Part shown: one piece after another, positions 1 through 6,426 of the stretch | How the letters are laid out: every line of letters begins with the position of its first letter | Position numbering within the stretch: position 1 is the stretch's first letter | From: Nitrososphaerales archaeon TH5894 | Lineage (GTDB): Archaea; Thermoproteota; Nitrososphaeria; Nitrososphaerales; Nitrososphaeraceae | DNA length: 7,363 nt | Direction: 5' to 3' | NCBI GenBank assembly: GCA_014523485.1 | Contig: JAATVK010000211.1 | Coordinates: 1-7,363, forward strand | Translations under genes and position numbers: made by a program | Notes under the pieces: generated by a model | The model's database searches: none | What the model was told of the DNA's origin: nothing | Seen by the model: the letters and a program-made list of their open reading frames with translations, nothing else

Positions 1-421
1 GAATGGATGGAATTACTATTGAATTGATTTTAGAATTCATCACTGCTTTTACTTTAGACTATTATATAATAATTGAAGTGATTAATTTCTAGAATAATCT
101 TTTATTTTATTTATATAGACCATTATAAACAATGTCAATAGAATAATAGATTTAATACATAAAACTAAAAAAAAGCACAATGTAAATTATTTAATACAAA
201 TAGGTATTATTGGTAAAACTTAAAAATATTAGAAGGTAAAAAATAATTAATTTTCTATAACTTTTATTAAGAAATCCCTTTTAATTTATTCATTTTTTAT
301 TTGAAGTAGTATATCAAGATTTTAACAATCTGGTTCATCTACATATTTAGATAATTCATTGAAGGTAGATTCGTCCTAGTAATGGTCTATTAAATATTAT
401 TTAAATTTTATTATTAAAAAC

Positions 422-441
422 TTTTAAAATTAATTTTAAAA
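422..441. repeat. 20-bp perfect palindrome
   Basis: The sequence TTTTAAAATTAATTTTAAAA equals its own reverse complement. It lies 48 bases before the ATG of the secreted-peptide gene at 489. It could bind a dimeric regulator, but A/T-only palindromes arise easily in DNA of this composition, so function is not established. Confidence 0.35.
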
Positions 442-454
442 TTAAGCAAAAAAC

Positions 455-471
455 AATCTTTAAAAAAGATT
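455..471 (+). promoter_or_regulatory. Hairpin and possible TATA box before the secreted-peptide gene
   Basis: AATCTTT and AAAGATT form perfect 7-bp arms around an AAA loop, ending 18 bases before the ATG at 489. The centre of this element (TTTAAAAAA) lies about 26 bases upstream of the ATG. That is where an archaeal box A/TATA element would sit if transcription started at or close to the start codon (leaderless mRNA). No Shine-Dalgarno motif is visible. The promoter role is an inference from spacing and composition. Confidence 0.3.
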
Positions 472-488
472 ATTATTAAAAGAATCTT

Positions 489-701
489 ATGAAACCAACC
501 TCTTTTATCATAACATTAATTGCAGCTTTTACAATAGGATTAATATGTACAAATTTAGGAATCACTTTTGCACAAGAAAAAAATGAAACATCGGAATTTA
601 ATGATTCTTCTCCTTTAATTACAATTAAAGAGATAGAAGAATCAATGGAGACAAATAATACATTATCTCAAAAGGCTAATAATACGTCTATATTTAAATA
701 G
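489..701 (+). CDS. Small secreted peptide, unknown function
   Basis: A 70-residue protein I do not recognise. Residues 1-28 form a clear signal peptide: MK at the start, a hydrophobic core (about 6-24) and a likely cut at TFA|QEK after residue 28. The A|Q junction matches that of the large secreted protein at 6427. The predicted mature part is only about 42 residues, polar and acidic, with no cysteine. It has five N-glycosylation sequons (N32, N38, N56, N64, N65), which suits a glycosylated surface peptide in an archaeon. The ATG is the first in frame, has no ribosome-binding motif, and follows a possible TATA element by about 26 bases. It might be a truncated remnant of a longer exported protein, but the following bases give no continuation in any frame. 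The signal peptide is well supported; the role is unknown. Confidence 0.6.
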   Translation: MKPTSFIITLIAAFTIGLICTNLGITFAQEKNETSEFNDSSPLITIKEIEESMETNNTLSQKANNTSIFK

Positions 702-868
702 ATAATTCCATGAAAGATGTAAAGATATCTTTTAAAATATTCTATACCTAAAATATTTATCAATTTAGTGCGTACAAATTATTGATAGTAGTGCTAAAAT
801 AACTATTGATTCGTCACCACCTATTTGAGAGTCTTAGGTTATTCCCGCTTAGCTTATAGAATCAATAA

Positions 869-1135
869 TTAGTTATTGTTTTCCATGGTAGTTTGTTGTA
901 ACAATTCTCCAATTTCATTATGTATTCTAAGATACATTAACCCTTTTTCTGTAGTCTTGAATGTTTGAGTCCCATCCAGATATTCTACCAGATTGTTTTC
1001 TATCAAAATAGAAAGGTATTCGTTTAATTGAGTATAGCTTAGAAATGCTATGTACATAATTTTTGTCTTCGTTGTTCCTCCATTTGCAGCATCAAGTATA
1101 TTACTGACTATTTCTGTCCTACTTCTATTTCCCAT
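869..1135 (-). CDS. ArnR1-like winged-helix DNA-binding protein (HTH_45 type)
   Basis: An 88-residue stand-alone winged helix-turn-helix protein, a likely transcription regulator. Helix 1 is about residues 5-17 (TEIVSNILDAA). The segment 20-33 (GTTKTKIMYIAFLS) and the recognition-helix region 34-48 (YTQLNEYLSILIENN) follow. The wing is 49-61 (LVEY....QTFK), and 'TTEKGLMYL' at 61-69 is the hallmark end of these folds. Length and order fit the small single-domain regulators related to ArnR/ArnR1 that are abundant in Nitrososphaeria. There is no sensor domain or metal-binding cysteine, so the signal is unknown. The gene stands alone, with over 300 bases to the next minus-strand gene upstream. 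A TTAATATTAATACCA motif lies 26 bases before its ATG and recurs upstream of the ATP-cone gene. Family call is solid; targets are unknown. Confidence 0.85.
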   Translation of the reverse strand: MGNRSRTEIVSNILDAANGGTTKTKIMYIAFLSYTQLNEYLSILIENNLVEYLDGTQTFKTTEKGLMYLRIHNEIGELLQQTTMENNN

Positions 1136-1161
1136 ATTATTAGAAATGTGATTTACTTATT

Positions 1162-1176
1162 TTAATATTAATACCA
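1162..1176 (-). promoter_or_regulatory. 15-base motif shared with the ATP-cone gene, copy 1
   Basis: TTAATATTAATACCA on the plus strand (TGGTATTAATATTAA in the direction of the gene) lies 26 bases upstream of the winged-helix ATG. An identical copy lies at 2087-2101 before the ATP-cone gene. It could be a TATA-containing promoter part or an operator common to both genes. The spacing to the start codons differs (26 versus 9 bases), which weakens the reading as a core promoter. Confidence 0.3.
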
Positions 1177-1398
1177 TAAGAAAAGTTAAGATATCATAGT
1201 AAAACATTCTGTATATTATTTACAAATAAAAAAATATATAAGAAAAGTGATGTCTAGTCTTAGCTCAATATTACCATGAAACAATTATTGTTAGTATTTA
1301 ATAGTGTAAAAATAAGATTCTCAGATTATAGTATAATATAGTATATTATTTCAATTTATTAGATAAATAAAATAATAAAGAAATAAATTTTGAAATTT

Positions 1399-1405
1399 AA
1401 AAAAA
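1399..1405 (-). terminator. Possible T-run terminator of the ATP-cone gene
   Basis: On the minus strand this is TTTTTTT, about 34 bases past the TAA of the ATP-cone gene. Archaeal transcription commonly ends at such T-runs without a hairpin. In DNA this AT-rich the run could be chance. Confidence 0.3.
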
Positions 1406-1438
1406 GATATTGAAAGACAAGAAGGTTTTTTTAAGAAC

Positions 1439-2077
1439 TTATTGTTTACTGGGATCAAAGAGAACTTTATTCTTATTTGCAGCAACTTTATCGATTACTG
1501 GTTCTCTATCATTAAGTGTTATTTTCATGGATGATTCTTCACTAGGAGTAGTAGTATTGCCTAAAAATGATGGGCTATGATCTTGTTGATTTCTATCCTT
1601 CAATTCATCATCTACCAAATTTTTTATTTGATTTGCAGTAACAATCACTTTTTCTGGTTCTTCTTTTTTTGTATTAAGTTTTAATTTTTGTTGTTTAGTT
1701 GCTAGTATTGAAGATTTTTGTTTTTTCTTTGTTGTTCCAGTTGGTTTTTCATGAACTGATTTTTTTATTTTCTTTGTTATTGATTTTGCTACATCTCTTG
1801 CCACTGGAAAGGAAACACCTGACCTACCTACAGTTCGAGTAAGCTTATTTGTATCAAATTTCTCCTCTCTTCCACTTGATCTTTTTAAAACTATCTCTTT
1901 GTTACTTTTCATCGAAGAATTCAATTTACTAGTTTTTTTAGGTGTAGGTTTAGTTGAAATTTTTTTGGAATTTACATTAGAAGATTTAGTTTTTTTTAGT
2001 ACTTGTTTCTTTTTAATTCTGGTATCATTTTTTAATTTTTTTTCTTTACTGTTTTGTTTAGACGTTTTTTTTATCAT
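1439..2077 (-). CDS. Lysine-rich protein with an interrupted ATP-cone domain
   Basis: A 212-residue, very basic protein. Residues 1-60 are a low-complexity Lys/Ser/Thr tail, probably disordered and able to bind nucleic acid. Residues 61-107 match the first half of an ATP-cone: 'EIVLKRSSGREEKFD' with the KR and FD signature, then 'TNKLTRTVGRSGV' and 'ARDVAKSITKKI'. Residues 144-163 (VIVTANQIKNLVDDELKDRN) resemble the second half, the 'vtsdeIrdLV.eeLk' helix. Between them lie about 35 Lys/Thr/Gln-rich residues where known ATP-cones have a loop of roughly ten. ATP-cones bind ATP or dATP as allosteric modules in NrdR and ribonucleotide reductases. No catalytic or zinc-ribbon partner is present here, so this is not NrdR or NrdA. 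The ATG start is good and no in-frame alternative is needed. An 11-bp inverted repeat lies just upstream. A nucleotide-sensing, nucleic-acid-binding role is an inference; the lysine tails could instead reflect a chromatin-associated protein. Confidence 0.72.
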   Translation of the reverse strand: MIKKTSKQNSKEKKLKNDTRIKKKQVLKKTKSSNVNSKKISTKPTPKKTSKLNSSMKSNKEIVLKRSSGREEKFDTNKLTRTVGRSGVSFPVARDVAKSITKKIKKSVHEKPTGTTKKKQKSSILATKQQKLKLNTKKEEPEKVIVTANQIKNLVDDELKDRNQQDHSPSFLGNTTTPSEESSMKITLNDREPVIDKVAANKNKVLFDPSKQ

Positions 2078-2086
2078 CTTATATTG

Positions 2087-2101
2087 TTAATATTAATACC
2101 A
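2087..2101 (-). promoter_or_regulatory. 15-base motif shared with the winged-helix gene, copy 2
   Basis: An exact copy of the 1162-1176 motif, here 9 bases upstream of the ATP-cone ATG at 2077. It lies inside the likely leader or promoter region. The shared sequence could link regulation of the two genes. Confidence 0.3.
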
Positions 2102-2104
2102 ATC

Positions 2105-2138
2105 AATACAAATTTAAGTATTTTTAAAAATTTGTATT
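2105..2138. repeat. 11-bp inverted repeat upstream of the ATP-cone gene
   Basis: AATACAAATTT (2105-2115) and AAATTTGTATT (2128-2138) are perfect reverse complements around a 12-base spacer. The element spans about -28 to -61 from the ATG of the ATP-cone gene, where an archaeal promoter or operator would be. It has one C:G pair in each arm, slightly less trivial than a pure A/T palindrome. It may bind a dimeric regulator such as a winged-helix protein. No experimental support. Confidence 0.4.
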
Positions 2139-2648
2139 TTATATTAACTTAATTCATTCAATATATTACTAAATATTAAGCTCTTAATTTAGGATAAAAA
2201 ATTGACCTTCATCTCCTAAAGAAATAATAGATGCAATAGATGTGCAATAAATCATCTATCATAATATTCGCCTTGTCAAAAGATATTATCTGTCATTCAA
2301 TAGGATTGAGAGAACAGAATAAAAAGTAAAGTCTTTATGTCTAAAACATTTCTTTTTTCTTTTCGTTAACAACTTAAAAAATATTATAACATAAACGTGG
2401 ATCTTGTATGACTGAGCTATAATTATTTGATTTTTCAGTTATTATAAGGAAATTTCTGATCAATTACAAAAAATAAAATGTTGTATGGTAGAAGAATGCC
2501 CAAGCAATGTACGAATCCTTTAGGCTAACATCTCCATTGACACTCTCACGCTCACTTGCGGTTACCTCCCATCCACTATCGATAAGTACAGCACTAGCAA
2601 GAAAAATATTTAAGAGAATGTACTGATTATCATAACCTTAAAATTATT
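2139..2648. other. Long spacer containing a startless frame
   Basis: Apart from the decayed-looking minus-strand frame described at 2464-2637, no gene is seen. Bases 2139-2460 are AT-rich with stops in all frames. Bases 2521-2580 are 50% G+C (30 of 60), well above the surroundings, which suggests a past coding or otherwise constrained segment. Confidence 0.5.
2464..2637 (-). pseudogene. Startless open frame, probable gene fragment
   Basis: On the minus strand a frame runs open for 57 codons between TAA codons at 2638-2640 and 2464-2466, with no ATG, GTG or TTG in its first half. The product begins GYDNQYILLNIFLASAV, a hydrophobic stretch, then a polar middle (IDSGWEVTASERESVNGD), then a second aromatic/hydrophobic end (SYIAWAFFYHTTFYFL). 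That resembles one or two membrane segments with a short loop. The high GC of the core (50% at 2521-2580) is more coding-like than the spacer around it. It lies just 11 bases beyond the stop of the alpha/beta hydrolase, in a different frame. I do not recognise the family. It is best read as a remnant of a lost membrane protein gene; chance openness is possible. Confidence 0.3.
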
Positions 2649-3467
2649 TTATTGATATATTTTATCTAAGAATTCGATAAGTGCTTTATCTAATTCTTTT
2701 GGGTGTTCAACAATGACCCAATGGTCACTATCTTTAATAACCCTAAGTTCAAATCTTGGTATTTCCTCTTTCATTTTATGCATTAATCTCATGAATACAT
2801 CATCTCCTTCGCCTACTATACCAAATATTTTAAGATCAGTGTCTTTTAATGAATCAGTTACATCCTCGGGCATTGAGTACAAAGAATTGGTAGCAGCAAC
2901 AAATCCCTCAACTGAAGTTTTTGTAAATATTTGTTTAAAATTATTCCAATTATCGTCATTTTTAAAGGCTTTCTCTGATTCTAATGTTTCATGTCTTGCC
3001 CATTCTGCCAGCGCATTCATACCTTGAGTTACTGCAATTTTTCTTGTAGTGAAATGTTTTTCTAAATCTTTATCTGGTATTCTAACGGAGGATGCATTGA
3101 TAAATATTATTGCTTCTACTTTTTGTAGATATTGTTTTGCATATAAAGATGCAATAGAACCACCTATAGAGTGTCCTATTAAAGTACATTTTTTAATATC
3201 TAAACCATCAAGTAATATTTTAAGGTCTTCTGTAAGATCAGATAATGTAAAACTACTAGTAGTTCCCATATTACTTCTATTGTGACCTCTTATTTCATAT
3301 GCTATTATTCTTAGGTTTTTCTTTGAAATTAAAGAAATTTCTTCCTTCCAAATATCAATATTACCTCCAATAGGATGAACTAAAACTACGGTATCTGATT
3401 TATCCTTATTATATATTTCATAGTAAATTTTTAATTTATCTTTGTTATTAGATTCTATAAATGGCAA
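2649..3467 (-). CDS. Alpha/beta hydrolase
   Basis: A 272-residue cytoplasmic hydrolase of the alpha/beta fold, without a signal peptide. Strand-loop VVLVHPIGGN (27-36) supplies the oxyanion-hole HPxGG. 'YEIRGHNRS' (57-65) is the typical RGHG/S-like turn. The nucleophile elbow is GHSIGG (98-103) with Ser100. A cap of helices covers about 131-200. The acid is probably Asp222 in VGEGDD, and the base is His249 in SDHWVIVEHP. All three triad members are in the usual order and the length is normal (260-290). The motif set resembles 3-oxoadipate enol-lactonase, esterase and C-C hydrolase subgroups, but the substrate cannot be read from it. Translation begins at TTG (3467-3465): a TAA lies two codons upstream, no in-frame ATG is near, and MPFIESNN fits family N-termini. 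It is transcribed alone. A tandem hairpin repeat lies 63 bases upstream. Confidence 0.9.
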   Translation of the reverse strand: MPFIESNNKDKLKIYYEIYNKDKSDTVVLVHPIGGNIDIWKEEISLISKKNLRIIAYEIRGHNRSNMGTTSSFTLSDLTEDLKILLDGLDIKKCTLIGHSIGGSIASLYAKQYLQKVEAIIFINASSVRIPDKDLEKHFTTRKIAVTQGMNALAEWARHETLESEKAFKNDDNWNNFKQIFTKTSVEGFVAATNSLYSMPEDVTDSLKDTDLKIFGIVGEGDDVFMRLMHKMKEEIPRFELRVIKDSDHWVIVEHPKELDKALIEFLDKIYQ

Positions 3468-3529
3468 TTTTTAATTCTCTTGATTAATTAAATTATTATC
3501 TAATAAATACCATATTTAGATACAAGTTC

Positions 3530-3599
3530 ATTTTCAAATATTAGTTAAATAGATAAGCTATTTAATTTTCAAATATTAGTTAAATAGATAAGCTATTTA
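3530..3599. repeat. Two tandem copies of a 35-bp unit, each with a hairpin
   Basis: Unit 1 begins at 3531 and unit 2 at 3566 (period 35); they are identical over the overlap apart from the final base. Each unit contains TAAATAG, a 5-base loop ATAAG, and CTATTTA, a perfect 7-bp stem (3546-3564 and 3581-3599); copy 1 can extend to 8 bp. The pair sits 63-132 bases upstream of the hydrolase start, within a plausible upstream regulatory zone. Exact identity implies a recent duplication. It could be a double operator, a transcript-end element or a replication slip with no function. Confidence 0.75.
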
Positions 3600-3964
3600 T
3601 ATTTATTATAGCAGTGATTTAATTATAGAAAAATAAATTTAAATAAATTCTAAATTAAAACTATTATAAATATATATACATATCTAAATATATATATATT
3701 TTTCTTACTAATCTACAAATATACAAATTAGTATTAATCGAGTTCACTCTTTTTTAGAATAAAGTCCACTGAAAAAGCAGTAAATTGTTTGAGAATGGTT
3801 TTGTTCAGATAGTAGATTCTTTCACTAACAATTAGCTTTTTTTATATCTTTTTTGTATTGTTTGATAAGATGTAATACTAGTTATATTTGTAATCATAAA
3901 GTGAACACAATTTGTATACCAGTAAATGAGCATAGTTAATCATTGTTTATTCAATAATTCTTGT

Positions 3965-3971
3965 AAAAAAA
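3965..3971 (-). terminator. Possible T-run terminator of the exported DUF7482-type gene
   Basis: On the minus strand, CCCCACCC is followed directly by TTTTTTT, ending about 32 bases after the TAG of the gene. A short C-rich stretch followed by seven T fits archaeal intrinsic termination better than the other T-runs here. Confidence 0.4.
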
Positions 3972-3996
3972 GGGTGGGGATTTTATTTATTTTTGC

Positions 3997-5124
3997 CTAT
4001 AGTTTACTTTGGTATTTAATTAGTGTTAACTGATCAAAAAATGGACAATTTACTACATGAGTTCCATTAATAGCTGGTGTAATAGTTATTAGTTTTTCTT
4101 TTGACATTTCAGTAATATCATTAATAGTTTGCAAAACTTTAGCCTTTGAGGGATCATTCCATTCTATAAAAGATATTCTCCACATAGGACTATAGTTAGA
4201 ATCTGTGGGATTTGTTGCACCTATTCCAGCTTGATATCCCAACGGTCCTGAACCATTGATTCCATTAGTAAATTGAAATAAATCTACTACAACGGATGTT
4301 CCTACTAACTTTTCATCTGATTGAACATAAGGTACTCCAATCATATCAGCTGGCATTTTTGGTGTTGCATCTGTAGCGATATAATATACAGTCTTACCAT
4401 CTGGTCCCCAACCTCTGTGAGCTACCATTGTTACAATCATTTTTTCTGTATCTATATTAAGCACTTGACCTCCTCCGTATGGAGTATCATCTGTAATAGT
4501 CTTATTCTCCTTTACTTGTAATGAACCATCTTGCCATTTTACAGCTGGGCTATTAATAATGATATTTGTTTCTGTAATGGTGAGTTCTCCATTCTTATGA
4601 GCAGCCATAATTTCTTCTACAGACTTTAATTCTCCTGCAGTTGCATTGTCATTCCATTTCACAAAATTTGTCTGCCATAATGGGCTGTAATCTTTATCTC
4701 CTGGTACTGCATTTGCAACTGGAAGTTGAAAGCCACCTGCTGCTTCACCTTCAATTCCATTTGAAAATACGTAACCTTGTCCACGAATTGATTCTGGTGT
4801 GTTATTTAAAACTGGAGCATAATTTACTGGAAAACCAGTATTGTTTGTAATAGAAGATACCGCATGTTTGTCAGAAGCATCGGTGGCAATAAAGTAGGCG
4901 ATATTGCCATCTATGTATCCTTTAGACAATGGGATATTTATAGGGACGTTTGCTTTTGCTAATTTCAAAAAAGAACCAGGAGGTTCGTCTTGTTGGTGTT
5001 GCTGTTGTTGTTCTGATACTAGAGGATAGAAAATAACCATGGTAGAAGACAACAACAAAATCAGAACTACTTCTATGACTGCAGAATTGGGTAATAAATT
5101 TATTTTAATTGATTTTTTATCCAT
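3997..5124 (-). CDS. Membrane-anchored exported protein with two DUF7482-type domains
   Basis: A 375-residue extracytoplasmic protein of unknown function. A lysine-containing N-terminus is followed by one membrane segment (about residues 15-36, IEVVLILLLSSTMVIFY), either a signal peptide or an anchor. A Gln/His-rich linker (QQQQHQQ) follows. Two homologous domains come next, about 66-205 and 235-365. Both carry 'Y[FY]IATDA', then 'YSP[LM]W....F[VI][EK]WND', then a segment rich in ITI/N. The second ends in 'VVNCPF', with the only cysteine. This block order is what I recall for the DUF7482 family of Nitrososphaeria. Eight NxS/T sequons suggest surface glycosylation. The frame can also begin at TTG two codons upstream (5130); ATG at 5124 is preferred. 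It is a single transcription unit. A ligand-binding or cell-surface role is only inferred from export and duplication. Confidence 0.8.
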   Translation of the reverse strand: MDKKSIKINLLPNSAVIEVVLILLLSSTMVIFYPLVSEQQQQHQQDEPPGSFLKLAKANVPINIPLSKGYIDGNIAYFIATDASDKHAVSSITNNTGFPVNYAPVLNNTPESIRGQGYVFSNGIEGEAAGGFQLPVANAVPGDKDYSPLWQTNFVKWNDNATAGELKSVEEIMAAHKNGELTITETNIIINSPAVKWQDGSLQVKENKTITDDTPYGGGQVLNIDTEKMIVTMVAHRGWGPDGKTVYYIATDATPKMPADMIGVPYVQSDEKLVGTSVVVDLFQFTNGINGSGPLGYQAGIGATNPTDSNYSPMWRISFIEWNDPSKAKVLQTINDITEMSKEKLITITPAINGTHVVNCPFFDQLTLIKYQSKL

Positions 5125-5130
5125 CTTCAA

Positions 5131-5427
5131 AACTATTTCAATTAAGTTTTACTTGTATTAATAATATTTCTTTAAGAATTGAATATTATATTGTTTAAAG
5201 ATATTAAATTAAGGTTTTTTAACCTTCTAACAAATTAAAATATAAATCTTTTAAATTATTTTTGAAATATTAAGGTATGTGAGGACTTTACTAAGGGGGC
5301 GATTAATACTGATTGTGGTGCAAAAATAAGAGTCTAATTTATGGTAATAATGAGAATATATAATGATTTATTTTTCAATTAGTGTGTAGGTTACTTGATT
5401 TGAATTTAAAATATGAGTAAGTTAAGA
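5131..5427. other. Spacer upstream of the DUF7482-type gene
   Basis: No gene is supported. AAGGTT-TTTT-AACCTT (5211-5226) is a perfect 6-bp hairpin about 85 bases upstream of the exported-protein start, a candidate operator or incidental. The stretch 5280-5310 has a small G-rich patch with no identifiable role. Confidence 0.45.
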
Positions 5428-6142
5428 CCATAATGATAAATTACTGAAGTAGTCTGCAACAGCGTCGAATAATAATCCTTAGTCATCACTTATTGTGCTT
5501 GGTAGATAGAAGGACAATTAAGTGGAGCCATCAAATATGTATTATTTTATCTCCTGTTTTAGTGCCAAAGGTTAGGACTCTATATCCACCTCAAATATGA
5601 CATCATTAGTCTCACAAATGGCAAGAGAAATTGCCACATTAGATGTTACGTTCTCATTCGGAATAAAGATTAGTACTGTTTAATTCTACAACATCTGCTG
5701 GTCCTTGTGAGCTAGGTGGTTCTTGTGCAATTTTTAGTTTACAGCACTCGACTGATTCAACAAAAAACCTTCAAACTGTCCAGTTTGACATGCATATTTT
5801 TTGTCTTTTGTTGAATATTTACTATATTTGTTATTATTATTATCATAGCTATTAGTATAAGAAATTTTTTTATTGTTATCATGACCATAGTTGTTGCTAT
5901 AACTTAATTGTTGTTGTTATTGCTGCTGCTGTTGATAATAAGAATCATAATTTGCTCTGTATTTACTATCATTGTCAGAATATTAAATTTCGTATTCTTG
6001 TGAATTTGGAGATCTAGTGACATTTTTTCCTGCGTGCCATTGCATTTGAAAAAGATTCATGTTACCAATTAATCCTGATATGCAGATAGCATTATCAATG
6101 AAGTCATCAAAAAAATCCTAATATAGTTGCTGCCTTGAGCAT
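5428..6142 (-). pseudogene. Decayed Tyr/Asn/Gln-rich secreted protein, collagen-like surface family
   Basis: Reading across frames from the ATG at 6142 restores one exported protein. It begins MLKAATILGFF, then LMTSLIMLSA, then ISGLIGN: a signal peptide spread over three frames. Next come QMQWHAGKNVTRSP and a Tyr/Asn/Gln/Ser-rich tract with a Q run. The block YACQTGQFEGF then continues as FVESVECCK in another frame. A short collagen-like PPSSQGPA and 'NSTNLYS' follow, then VTSNVAISLAICETNDVIFE, and GGYRVLTFGTKTGDKII in yet another frame. Frameshifts lie at the A-run 6109-6115, near 6081, at the A-run 5762-5767, near 5656 and near 5590. In-frame stops lie at 5983-5985, 5917-5919, 5654-5656 and 5531-5533. 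The 'CxTGxFEGFFV' block and the trailing 'ICExxDVxxxGGYRV' pattern are what I recall from secreted proteins of Nitrososphaeria. The last 100 bases are poorly resolved, so the 3' end is approximate. With nine lesions it cannot make the full protein. Confidence 0.7.
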
Positions 6143-6426
6143 GATTATTACTGATATTTTTAATTATATTTAGAATTCTAAGAATCATTTAGTAACATAT
6201 ACTATATAATTGGGGTTAAAGAATAATTATTAATATATTATTCAATATCAAATTTTAATTGATTATAATAATGCTGAAAAATATTAGAATATTAAATACT
6301 AATTAACTCAGTATTTATTATATTAATTGTTATATTTAGAAATATTTTATCTTGGTAATAAAACATCGATAATAATTTATTGTAATGTTGTAACTTATTT
6401 GTTAAATATTTTGCATGCATTGATAA

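Larger units (their letters stand above)
1..488. other. AT-rich intergenic region
   Basis: No convincing gene is seen on either strand. The only open stretch is the frame beginning at base 3 (+), open from the window edge for 29 codons to a TAG at 90-92. It could be the tail of a gene entering from the left, but it is too short and featureless to call. The remainder is mostly A/T with stops in all frames. The last 70 bases carry a palindrome and a hairpin immediately before the small secreted-peptide gene and probably contain its promoter. Confidence 0.5.
1136..1438. other. AT-rich spacer between regulator and ATP-cone gene
   Basis: No supported gene. A 21-codon plus-strand frame from the ATG at 1275 has no family features and is ignored. 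The right end holds the possible terminator of the ATP-cone gene (A-run 1399-1405). The left end holds the upstream region of the winged-helix gene, including the shared 15-base motif at 1162-1176. Confidence 0.5.
3468..3996. other. AT-rich spacer with tandem hairpin repeat
   Basis: No gene is supported on either strand. It contains the 35-bp tandem duplication at 3530-3599, a (TA)-rich tract around 3660-3705, and the possible terminator of the exported DUF7482-type gene at 3965-3971. The part at 3740-3900 has mixed sequence but stops in all frames and no tRNA-like arms. Confidence 0.5.

Noticed and set aside
1275..1340. Short plus-strand frame starting MKQLLLVFNS
   Set aside because: Only 21 codons, with no promoter or conserved feature to support it.
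1899..2090. Plus-strand frame rich in Leu/Phe that looks like a membrane peptide
   Set aside because: It is antisense to the lysine-rich start of the ATP-cone gene; AAA/AAG codons read backwards give TTT/CTT, which explains the hydrophobicity.
2480..2600. Possible tRNA or small RNA in the GC-rich patch (a 'CGAATCC' resembling a T-loop)
   Set aside because: No matching T-stem, anticodon arm or acceptor stem could be formed around it.
2713..3285. Two plus-strand frames inside the hydrolase region
   Set aside because: They are antisense to the hydrolase, whose catalytic motifs are complete on the minus strand.
3530..3599. CRISPR-like array
   Set aside because: The two units are directly adjacent with no unique spacer, and no cas gene is present.
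4321..4850. Two plus-strand frames within the DUF7482-type gene
   Set aside because: They are antisense to the duplicated-domain protein, which is clearly the coding strand.
5428..6142. Programmed frameshifting or stop readthrough to make the decayed secreted protein
   Set aside because: About five frame changes and four stops of different types are far too many; ordinary decay is simpler.
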